NCBI GenBank assembly: GCA_023426245.1
Contig: JAFABB010000054.1
Span: forward strand, 31,773-95,772
Reading direction: 5' to 3'
Source of the DNA: Bacillota bacterium
Lineage (GTDB): Bacteria; Bacillota; UBA4882; UBA8346
Length of the DNA stretch: 64,000 bases
Shown here: positions 45,036-52,354 of the stretch, piece by piece
How positions within the stretch are numbered: the stretch's first letter is position 1
Layout: the number at the start of each line of letters is the position of its first letter
Program-made: the position numbers and the translations under genes
Notes under the pieces: generated by a model
What the model was told of the DNA's origin: nothing
Database searches by the model: none
What the model saw: the letters and a program-made list of their open reading frames with translations, nothing else

Positions 45036-45055
45036 AACTGAATCGTTTAAGTTAC
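45036..45055. promoter_or_regulatory. LacI-family operator before the sugar transporter operon
   Basis: AACTGAATCGTTTAAGTTAC matches the site at 46228-46247 at 17 of 20 positions and has the central CG of LacI-type operators. On the minus strand it lies between possible -35 (TTAGTA) and -10 (TATTAT) boxes with a 16-base spacer, so a bound repressor would block the promoter. Confidence 0.7.
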
Positions 45056-45167
45056 TAAACTAATCCCTTTTTTGCTTACATATAGCCAAAAATCGGTATC
45101 AAAATAAACAAAATCCGAATTAACCTGGTCATTAATTTTTTATGATAAAACCGGAACTTAAGAAAAA

Positions 45168-46184
45168 CTACTTTTCAGGTATTGCGGTGGAATCCCTGAT
45201 AATTAAATCGGTTTCAAAGATCTCTTTTCTAAAGAACTTTTTCCCTTTGTTGATAGCAATGATTTGATTCGCTGCAAATTTCCCCATCTCATAGATAGGG
45301 ACGGCTAAGGTGGTAAGAGCCGGAGTCGTGAACGCAGAAAATTGACTATTATCGAATCCTATAACCGATAGTTCCTTAGGAACATCGATTTTTTTATCTT
45401 GAGCCGCTTGCAAAACTCCAATGGCAATCCGGTCATTTGCGCAAAAAACGGCAGTCGGCGGCGAATCAAGAGCGAATAATCGGATCAAGGAGTTATAACC
45501 GGATTCTTCAGTCCATTTCCCGCTGCAAATATAATTGGAATCATAGGCCAGATTAAGCTCATTCATCGTATCGCAGTAGCCCTTTTTACGGTAAAATCCC
45601 GAGGAAAATTCTTCCGTCCCGCCAATATAGGCAATCTTTCGATGCCCAAGCGATGACAAATATTGAACTGCCTTTTTGGCTCCCCCCCAGTTATCCACAC
45701 AAATGCAATTGGTCTTTGTATCTTCGGTATACCGGTCAATAAATAGGTGAGGTACTCTATCCGAAGTAAGCTTCTCTAAAATTTTATCGGCAATGGCGGC
45801 CCCTAGAATAATTGTGCCATCGGTTTTTTTCTGCTTGAAAATCCTGGCATAGTTCTCTTCATTCCATTCTACGATAAAATCAATTAAGATACTGTAACCA
45901 AGTTCCCTTGAAACATCCAAAATACCAGCCAAAAGTTGCATCGTCCAAGGATCCAATATCAGTTGTTTTATTTCCGTATGCATCAAAATGACTCCGATAT
46001 TTTGGGTAATATTGGATTTGAGGCTTCTGGCATTGACATTTGGCTGATAATTTAAGGTCTTAATAGCCTCCAATACTTTTTGCTGAGTTAAATACCCAAC
46101 TTCATCGGAGTTATTATTAATAACGTAAGAAACAGTTGCCGGAGAAACCCCCGCATATTTGGCAACATCTTTAATAGTCGTCAT
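45168..46184 (-). CDS. LacI family transcriptional regulator
   Basis: 338 residues, full length. HTH: TIKDVAKYAGVSPATVSYVIN at the N-terminus, hinge NVNARSLKSN, then a periplasmic-binding-like sensor domain (IGVLQAAQDKKIDVPKELSVIGFDN). It is the first gene of the polysaccharide locus, 228 bases before the binding-protein gene. Two CTGAAWCGTTTAAGTT sites, before itself and before the transporter, suggest repression of both, released by an imported sugar. Confidence 0.93.
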   Translation of the reverse strand: MTTIKDVAKYAGVSPATVSYVINNNSDEVGYLTQQKVLEAIKTLNYQPNVNARSLKSNITQNIGVILMHTEIKQLILDPWTMQLLAGILDVSRELGYSILIDFIVEWNEENYARIFKQKKTDGTIILGAAIADKILEKLTSDRVPHLFIDRYTEDTKTNCICVDNWGGAKKAVQYLSSLGHRKIAYIGGTEEFSSGFYRKKGYCDTMNELNLAYDSNYICSGKWTEESGYNSLIRLFALDSPPTAVFCANDRIAIGVLQAAQDKKIDVPKELSVIGFDNSQFSAFTTPALTTLAVPIYEMGKFAANQIIAINKGKKFFRKEIFETDLIIRDSTAIPEK

Positions 46185-46227
46185 AAGGACACATCCCGGA
46201 AGTAAGAAATGTAAAATAAATCTCGTT

Positions 46228-46247
46228 AACTGAAACGTTTAAGTTCC
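46228..46247. promoter_or_regulatory. LacI-family operator at the lacI-type gene
   Basis: AACTGAAACGTTTAAGTTCC lies just after the predicted transcription start of the regulator gene; its core TGAAACGTTTAA is a classical LacI/CcpA-like palindrome. It indicates autoregulation. Confidence 0.72.
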
Positions 46248-46255
46248 TTGCTTCA

Positions 46256-46284
46256 AATTTACCATGGATTTACATTGATGTCAA
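46256..46284 (-). promoter_or_regulatory. Sigma-A promoter of the lacI-type gene
   Basis: TTGACA (46279-46284, minus strand), a 17-base spacer and TAAATT (46256-46261). Start predicted near 46249. Confidence 0.75.
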
Positions 46285-46803
46285 GAAAATTTAACACAAT
46301 CTGGCCTGATTTTTACTTTCAAGGCGATACGTATACCTTAAATCCAGTTAAACATGGTCAAACTTCGCCCTCTATAATGTAAAAAGGTACCTCTAAAGAT
46401 AGGACCTTCTATCTTCAAAAAGGAAAAAGCTCCTTCTAAGCTTTAAATTCCTCCTTTTTATACCCTTGGAGTAAATCCCAGCTACGTTTCTAACATTGCA
46501 TATTTTGAATGAAGGCAATCCGGCCCATCCGCAATAATATTTTTGATATCCTTTTCCTTTTTTCTTTTATAAAAAATCGCCACATATGCCTACATATCCT
46601 ACCATAACCAACATAGCGGTTACGCTGGGGATAAGTAGGTAAAATAATCTCTTGGAGTTAAATATGTCGGCAACATGGTCCATATTTTCAAAGCGATATT
46701 GAAGTGACAAGGAAGGAATTCTCCCGGATAAAATTGTATATAAGATTCACGGGCATAAAAATCGTCTGTTGCTCACAAGAAAATACGTACTGAAGGGAGT
46801 ATC
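46285..46803. other. Spacer with small hairpins
   Basis: 520 bases between the divergent regulator and SDR genes. AGATAGGACCTTCTATCT (46396-46415 region) is a small perfect hairpin, and AAAAAGGAA pairs loosely with TTCCTCCTTTTT near 46420-46460. No supported gene. Confidence 0.4.
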
Positions 46804-47556
46804 ATGGAAAAAAAATTAACAGTATTTATCACGGGCGCTACTTCCGGATTTGGCGAAGCGTGCGCTAAACGTTTCGCTCAAGATGGAGCTCATCTCATTA
46901 TCATTGGCCGTCGTGAACAGCGACTTTTTGACTTGGCAAAACAATTGGCTAGCCCTGTTCATGCAATCCCTCTTGATGTGCGTGACCGCTCTGCGGTTGA
47001 AAAAGTTGTTAAAGAGCTTCCCTTGGCATTTCGAGACGTCGATATACTCATTAACAACGCAGGCCTCGCGCTTGGCATCGAACCGGCGCATCAAACATCG
47101 CTCGACGACTGGGAACAAATGATTGAAACAAACTGCCGGGGGCTTGCGACTATCACCCACGCACTACTCCCTGGAATGGTGGAACGAAATAAGGGGCATA
47201 TTTTCAATATTGGTTCGGTCGCAGGTTCTTACCCATATCCTGGAGGCAATGTCTACGGAGCAACCAAAGCTTTCGTTCATCAATTTTCTCTCAATCTGAA
47301 GGCCGACTTGCTAGGAACAGCAATCAGGGTTACTTGCATCGAGCCGGGAATGGCTGAGACCGAATTCTCCCTTGTTCGCCTCAAAAATACCGAGAAGGCA
47401 AAAAAGGTATATGAGGGAATGCAACCACTTACCGCACTCGATATTGCCAATGCAATTCATTGGTGTGCCACCCTCCCCGCCCATGTCAATGTGAATCTGA
47501 TGGAACTCATGCCTGTAGCTCAATCTTTTTCGCCTTTTTCTATTGACCGCTCCTAA
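46804..47556 (+). CDS. ydfG: YdfG-like short-chain dehydrogenase
   Basis: 250 residues. Cofactor motif TGATSGFG (10-17) and an Arg-Arg pair after strand 2 (GRREQRL) point to NADP. Catalytic Ser in NIGSVAGSYPYPGG and YGATK. The sequence follows E. coli YdfG closely (INNAGLALGIEPAHQTSLDDWE, LPAHVNVNLMELMPV), which oxidises 3-hydroxy acids such as L-allo-threonine and reduces malonic semialdehyde. AAGGGAG is 4 bases before the ATG. It stands alone. Confidence 0.92.
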   Translation: MEKKLTVFITGATSGFGEACAKRFAQDGAHLIIIGRREQRLFDLAKQLASPVHAIPLDVRDRSAVEKVVKELPLAFRDVDILINNAGLALGIEPAHQTSLDDWEQMIETNCRGLATITHALLPGMVERNKGHIFNIGSVAGSYPYPGGNVYGATKAFVHQFSLNLKADLLGTAIRVTCIEPGMAETEFSLVRLKNTEKAKKVYEGMQPLTALDIANAIHWCATLPAHVNVNLMELMPVAQSFSPFSIDRS

Positions 47557-47706
47557 AATGGTTGCTATAAATGATCCCGGATGAAGTTCACCGGACTTCA
47601 GGGAAAATCGTTATTGGCAATTCAAGAGCGCGATTACAAGCACAAACCGTCTCCTGCCCGGAATGGATTACAGAAATTCTCTTTTGGCCAACGTCTTGGC
47701 AGGGGA

Positions 47707-48750
47707 TTATTTTGCTTTCAAAAAACTCTTGAACCCTTTGGAATAAACGAGCTTCTCGTTGTCCATCACCCACATGACTGCGACGCCGTTAAGACCTTCG
47801 ACGAACCTCTTACCCATTTCAAGAGGCATAACGAATACAGCCGTGGATAAAGCGTCGGCAAGGCCGGAGTCGCGGCAGATGATTGTAACGTCCGTGAAGT
47901 GTGACGCTGGGCTCAGGGTACTTGGGTCGATGATATGATTGTACCTTTTTCCGTTCACGGTGTAATACCGCTCATATGATCCGCTGGACACTACGGAATA
48001 TCCCGATATCAATACGCTGCAAAGCTCGGTATCTTTGCTCTCCTTATCCGGGTTTTTGATCCCAATATTCCAGGGATCCATCCCGTTTTTTCCCGGCTTG
48101 CCGCCTATGGCCCGGACATTACCGCCTACATCGAGCAGAAGAGAAGAGACGCCACCGTCTTCGAGATACCGGGCTGTCCGCTCAGTGGCGTAACCTTTGG
48201 CCAACGCCCCTACGTCAAGGCTCATCCCGGGATCGGAAAGGTATACCGTCGAGGCTTTGGTGTCGATAATAATGCCTTCGATGTCGGTATGCCTGGCGGC
48301 CTGTTCAAGCCGCTTCCTCGTAGGTAATTCGGCGCTAAGGGGATCGGATATGCCTTTTTCCCTGTATTCATGCCATATCCTAAGCACCGATCCCAAAGCA
48401 ATATTTGTCTTGCCCTCAGTCACGTAATACTGCTTTTTGGCAAAAAGCAGCAGGGAGATAAGCTCCTTGTCGACCTTTACCGGAGCTATACCGGCGTTAT
48501 CGTTGATGGTTTTGATGTTTTTGACGTCCTTGTAGCTGTGATAGATATCGTACAGCCGGTGATACTCCGTGAGCTTGTCCTTTATCCGTCCGACGAGGGC
48601 GGTAAATTCCTCTTTGCTTTCCGAATAGCCCACAATAGTGGTGACGGTATCAAACACCCCTAAAAACTCCGCTTGATATCTTGTTGTCTTTTTCCCGCAT
48701 CCGGACGTCAGCAGTAAAACAATAAGCAAAAAGATAATAAGTCGCTTCAT
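47707..48750 (-). CDS. apbE: ApbE, FAD:protein FMN transferase (lipoprotein)
   Basis: 347 residues from the ATG at 48750; the longer frame to 48840 would start in the terminator hairpin. Lipobox LLTSGC gives a lipid-anchored extracellular enzyme. ApbE features: GVFDTVTTI, LDVGALAKGYATE, LLDVGGNVRAIGG and YNHIIDPST. It attaches FMN covalently to Thr of target proteins using FAD. The target is probably the FMN-binding protein encoded just upstream. This corresponds to FmnB of the Listeria EET pathway. It follows a strong terminator, so expression may depend on read-through. Confidence 0.93.
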   Translation of the reverse strand: MKRLIIFLLIVLLLTSGCGKKTTRYQAEFLGVFDTVTTIVGYSESKEEFTALVGRIKDKLTEYHRLYDIYHSYKDVKNIKTINDNAGIAPVKVDKELISLLLFAKKQYYVTEGKTNIALGSVLRIWHEYREKGISDPLSAELPTRKRLEQAARHTDIEGIIIDTKASTVYLSDPGMSLDVGALAKGYATERTARYLEDGGVSSLLLDVGGNVRAIGGKPGKNGMDPWNIGIKNPDKESKDTELCSVLISGYSVVSSGSYERYYTVNGKRYNHIIDPSTLSPASHFTDVTIICRDSGLADALSTAVFVMPLEMGKRFVEGLNGVAVMWVMDNEKLVYSKGFKSFLKAK

Positions 48751-48794
48751 ATTCCATGTTCCTTTTGTGCACCGAATGATAATAAAGTAAGGCA

Positions 48795-48838
48795 TAAAAA
48801 AAGCTGCCTCGAATCTTGCTTTTGAGACTCGAGGCAGC
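48795..48838 (-). terminator. Strong terminator after the FMN-binding protein gene
   Basis: On the minus strand GCTGCCTCGA and TCGAGGCAGC form a perfect 10-bp stem followed by TTTTTTT. It lies 8 bases after the stop of the upstream gene and before apbE. Confidence 0.92.
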
Positions 48839-48845
48839 ACAAATA

Positions 48846-49835
48846 CTATCGGTTTGCCGCTGCTTTAGCGAGGGCAGCTTTGAAGTCCATGATGCCGACG
48901 GTCACCGACGCCAGAAGGTCGCTCCCGGTGGCATGGCCTTCCTTGTTCACGGCAATATTGGCCACCTCGGACGGTGTCTTGCCGGTTACATATTTGGCGA
49001 ATGCTAACGCCTGCTCGTTCCATTCTTTTCCAATTTTGGATACTTTTTTCATTCCGTATGCTTCGCCCAGCTCATTCTTGGTTTTTGCACGAACTTTAAG
49101 GTCAGTGGTAATCTTGCCGGATGTGTTGAAATTGACTTGGCCCTGACTGGCATCAATAAGGCAGCTGGTTATCTTGTTTTTGGAATCTTTGGTAATCGCT
49201 ATATAGTAGGAATACCCTTCCGCAAGGCCCGGCTTTTCACCAGCGTTAACAGAGTGCGACATGTTGGTGACTACGCCGAGGCCCAGTACGTCGGAAGACG
49301 ACGCTCCAAGCGCCTGCGCATGCGCGACGGCTTTTTCGATCGCTTCAATATATTCGCCAATCGAAATGGTCACCGAGGCTTTCAGGTCGGATCCCGTAGC
49401 ATGCTGGCCTTGGTCCACGGCGATGCCCTTAATCTCTTTGATTGTCTTTCCTTCCACATATTTGGCAAGCGCTGCCGCCTGTTCTTTCCATTCCTTCCCG
49501 ATTTTAGAGGCTTTTTTCATTCCGTATTTTTCGCCCAGCTCGTTCTTGGTTGGGAACATGGTATCCTTCGGAGTGGTAAGCTTACCGGAAGCATCGAAGT
49601 TTATCTTGCTCTGGACCATATCGATAGCGCACTTGACTATCTTGCCGTTGCCGTCGACCGTCACCGCAACGACCGTTGAATCAATTTCAGCCAGTCCTGG
49701 CTTGGCACCGGCATCGGTGGACTTATTCAGCTCCGTTATCACCGCCAGGCCTGTCTTCACCTTTCCAGAATTAGCCGCGCCGCAGAGCGCGGAAACCAGT
49801 AAAACCACCAGCATTACTGCAATTAACTTTTTCAT
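48846..49835 (-). CDS. pplA: Secreted two-domain FMN-binding protein (PplA-like)
   Basis: 329 residues with a signal peptide (MKKLIAVMLVVLLVSALCGA). Two tandem repeats, about 25-170 and 185-325, share GLAVIT/GLGVVT, AGAKPGLAE/AGEKPGLAE, TKNELGEKYGMKK, KIGKEWKEQA and HATGSDLKASVT/HATGSDLLASVT. The D-x5-T spacing (Asp150/Thr156, Asp306/Thr312) is like the flavinylation site of FMN_bind proteins, where the Thr carries FMN. PplA of Listeria has the same two-domain plan and ends the EET chain outside the membrane. No clear lipobox. It lies between the NusG-II gene and apbE. Confidence 0.8.
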   Translation of the reverse strand: MKKLIAVMLVVLLVSALCGAANSGKVKTGLAVITELNKSTDAGAKPGLAEIDSTVVAVTVDGNGKIVKCAIDMVQSKINFDASGKLTTPKDTMFPTKNELGEKYGMKKASKIGKEWKEQAAALAKYVEGKTIKEIKGIAVDQGQHATGSDLKASVTISIGEYIEAIEKAVAHAQALGASSSDVLGLGVVTNMSHSVNAGEKPGLAEGYSYYIAITKDSKNKITSCLIDASQGQVNFNTSGKITTDLKVRAKTKNELGEAYGMKKVSKIGKEWNEQALAFAKYVTGKTPSEVANIAVNKEGHATGSDLLASVTVGIMDFKAALAKAAANR

Positions 49836-49882
49836 CGAAATTTTGCCTCCTTTAAATTTAAATTCCTCTTATTCGGATCAAT

Positions 49883-49915
49883 CCTCATTGGCGCGGGATA
49901 GTTTTGCCAATGAGG
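49883..49915 (-). repeat. Perfect hairpin between eetA-like and pplA-like genes
   Basis: CCTCATTGGC (49883-49892) and GCCAATGAGG (49906-49915) make a 10-bp stem without a T-run. It lies in the 146-base gap and may be a processing or stability element that sets different amounts of the membrane and secreted proteins. Confidence 0.6.
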
Positions 49916-49981
49916 AAGAAGCCCTTTCGTACGCGCTCGCGCGCCAGATCCCGTTTCCGTCTGTCCCCACATCACCGGCTC

Positions 49982-50368
49982 TCATTGGATAATCAAGTCC
50001 GGAGCTTCGCGATCTTTCTCCTCCGAAACGATCTTTAGCATTACCTTGTTGGGAAGGCATGCGGCAAACTGGCCGGCATTTTTTAACCTGCCCGAACGGA
50101 TACAAATCTTGTCGGGACAGTCGGACTTAATAAAAGCGATGCTTCCGTCGGCGTATTGATGAAAAACCACCTTGGGAACTCCAGGTATGGAAAACGAAGC
50201 TTCTTTGGCAGTTGAAAGCTTTATCCTATAAACCAGCACAGAATTATGGTAGATCTCGGCATATACTCCTTTTTCCGCCGAAAAATGCCTGTTCAGAAGT
50301 AAAAACAACGGAGTCGAAAGGAGAAGGACCACGATTAACACGATATCCGCTTTTCTCAGATATCTCAT
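49982..50368 (-). CDS. eetA: NusG domain II protein (EetA-like)
   Basis: 128 residues: one N-terminal membrane anchor (IVLIVVLLLSTPLFLLLN) and an extracellular NusG-II domain with CPDKICIRSGRLKNAGQ and ACLPNKVMLKI, which hold the two conserved cysteines. Such proteins occur in flavin-based EET and Rnf-like loci; the EetA name is given by analogy with Listeria. Its ATG overlaps the dmkA-like stop (ATGA). Confidence 0.82.
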   Translation of the reverse strand: MRYLRKADIVLIVVLLLSTPLFLLLNRHFSAEKGVYAEIYHNSVLVYRIKLSTAKEASFSIPGVPKVVFHQYADGSIAFIKSDCPDKICIRSGRLKNAGQFAACLPNKVMLKIVSEEKDREAPDLIIQ

Positions 50369-51333
50369 CGGGGACCCCAGCCTGGCAGAAAGCTTCCTAA
50401 GTAAATCAACAGGATGTGCGGTATCAGCACGATCAGAAAGTTTTGGATCGAGACGATGAACGTCTCTTCTTTTATCTGTTTTTCAAAAAAGCGATTAATA
50501 TTTTTCTGTACCGGGATCAGCGTGATTGGCAGCAGCAAACTGAGGGGCGAAAGGAAGCCGGCCGCCACCATCGCGATCACCGACAGATATGCCGTGTAAT
50601 ACAGCGCGGCGAAAAGCCACAAGGCTTTTTTCCCTATATAAAATGGAAGCGTATACCGGTTTACCGCCACATCGTTCTTAAGATCACATATATTGTTGGC
50701 CAGCATGATATTGGCGATAAGGCAAGCCGGGACAACCGACAACATCAGCAGCCCGGCGATGGACTTGATATTCAGAATCAAGGACAGCTTCCAGTGATCA
50801 AGAACATACGAAAAGAGCCCACCTTCGGGAACATTGATATATATCAGGATAGCCGGGATCAACAATCCCTGAAAGCAACCGGAAACTATTTCGCCGTATG
50901 GCCCGTGGGAGATGGGGACGGGGCCGTAGGAATAAATTATACCAACAAAGAAGCACAAGACGCCAAGCAGCAACACCACCGGATCGGACAGGTAAACGAG
51001 AAACAACCCCAAAAAGACGCTTACCGCAAACAATGTAAGCAGGATCGCCATGGCCGTAGGCCGGGAAAACTGGAGCGTCTGATGATTTTTTTTCGTATCG
51101 TAATAATTGTTTATCGTAGTGGTGGTAAGGTCGAAGCAAAACATACCGAGGAAAAACACCACTGTTTTGAGGGGGTTTATCCCATAACCGGACGAATGAA
51201 GATAGGCAAGCGCCATCAGAAACGGAAATATGCTTGCTATTTTGGTTTTGATCTCGACATAGCTCAGAGTCTTCTTGATGATATCCATTGGAGAGACTGC
51301 GCTTGATATTTTGGTTTCGATACCCATCAGCAC
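50365..51333 (-). CDS. dmkA: UbiA-type prenyltransferase for demethylmenaquinone (DmkA-like)
   Basis: 322 residues from GTG (an ATG two codons later is possible; AAAGGA lies upstream). Eight to nine hydrophobic segments and two Asp-rich motifs, NNYYDTKKNHQT and NNICDLKNDV, which bind the Mg-diphosphate of the prenyl donor. It should attach a prenyl chain to 1,4-dihydroxy-2-naphthoate to make the quinone used by EET. It follows the prenyl-diphosphate synthase gene by 25 bases. Confidence 0.88.
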   Translation of the reverse strand: MLMGIETKISSAVSPMDIIKKTLSYVEIKTKIASIFPFLMALAYLHSSGYGINPLKTVVFFLGMFCFDLTTTTINNYYDTKKNHQTLQFSRPTAMAILLTLFAVSVFLGLFLVYLSDPVVLLLGVLCFFVGIIYSYGPVPISHGPYGEIVSGCFQGLLIPAILIYINVPEGGLFSYVLDHWKLSLILNIKSIAGLLMLSVVPACLIANIMLANNICDLKNDVAVNRYTLPFYIGKKALWLFAALYYTAYLSVIAMVAAGFLSPLSLLLPITLIPVQKNINRFFEKQIKEETFIVSIQNFLIVLIPHILLIYLGSFLPGWGPR

Positions 51334-51358
51334 CGTTTCCTTTCACAGGCGTTATCTT

Positions 51359-52354
51359 TTAAAGAGCGGCGGCCTTGTCAAGCAGCAACTCCAGCCTGGC
51401 CCTTTTGCTTTGGGAATCCAATGAGGATATGAATTTTTTCGCCTTCGACCGGCGTTCCCTGATCTTGGACTGGGTATATTCAAGTCCCCCCGCTGCTATA
51501 ACGGCAGCCTTCAGTCCCTGCTCCGGTATACCGTTTGCTATTTTTACGCGCAGCGTTTTATCGGCCCTCAGCGCGTAAATAAGCGGCAGTGTGACGACAC
51601 CGCGGCGGGAATCGGTAAGTACGGGCTTCTTGGCCTTTTTTTTCGAAGATACAAAGTCCAGACAGTCGTCGACAAGCTGGAAAAGTATCCCAATTTGTTT
51701 GCCCGCCTCGATATATAAATCCTTAGCTTCCCGCGGCTCATCGGATAGAAAGAAGCCCGCGTGGAAGGACGCCTGAAACAGCGCCGCCGTTTTCCCGGAT
51801 ATTATCTTGAAATACTCACGTTCAGTAAGTTCTAGATTCCCAGTGTTGCCTAATTCCCTGATCTCTCCGAGGCAGATCTCGGTAAGATATGGAGGCAGAA
51901 CGCTGTCAACTTTTTCCCGGTCCGATTCCCGGGGTGATATCAATGAAGCAAGGTCAAAGGCAAGGCAGAACAGATAATCCCCACAGAGGATAGCTGTCTT
52001 TGCGCCGAATTTCACATGGAGGGCGTCTATGCCCCGGCGCGTGTCGGCGTCGTCGATGATGTCGTCATGAATAAGCGTGGCCAGATGCAACAACTCAATG
52101 GCAGCGGCGACATTGACCGCCTCGCGCCTGACAAGGCCGTCACTGCATATGGCGCAGGCAAGTAGAGCCCGCGCGCGTATGCCTTTCCCAGCGGCCCTGG
52201 CTAGATGTGCAGTTTGCACTCTTATCAGCGGTGGAGCATTCTTCAGAAGTTTTCTGATCTCCAGTTCCACCAGGTGCAGGGCTTCGTCGTATTCAAGCCC
52301 GTCCGTAGAAGGAACGGGCTCACTTAGATATGCCAAGTTCGATTTGTTAGTCAT
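51359..52354 (-). CDS. dmkB: Polyprenyl diphosphate synthase (DmkB-like)
   Basis: 331 residues. First Asp-rich motif DDIIDDADTRRG and second LVDDCLDF are intact, with GKGIRARALLACA upstream as in long-chain trans-prenyl synthases. It makes the side chain for the quinone assembled by the next gene product. The 3' end of ndh2 overlaps its start by 8 bases. Confidence 0.9.
   Translation of the reverse strand: MTNKSNLAYLSEPVPSTDGLEYDEALHLVELEIRKLLKNAPPLIRVQTAHLARAAGKGIRARALLACAICSDGLVRREAVNVAAAIELLHLATLIHDDIIDDADTRRGIDALHVKFGAKTAILCGDYLFCLAFDLASLISPRESDREKVDSVLPPYLTEICLGEIRELGNTGNLELTEREYFKIISGKTAALFQASFHAGFFLSDEPREAKDLYIEAGKQIGILFQLVDDCLDFVSSKKKAKKPVLTDSRRGVVTLPLIYALRADKTLRVKIANGIPEQGLKAAVIAAGGLEYTQSKIRERRSKAKKFISSLDSQSKRARLELLLDKAAAL

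Noticed and set aside
50416..51306. 296-codon plus-strand frame opposite dmkA
   Set aside because: Very rich in Gln, Arg and His, as expected for the antisense of a membrane-protein gene.
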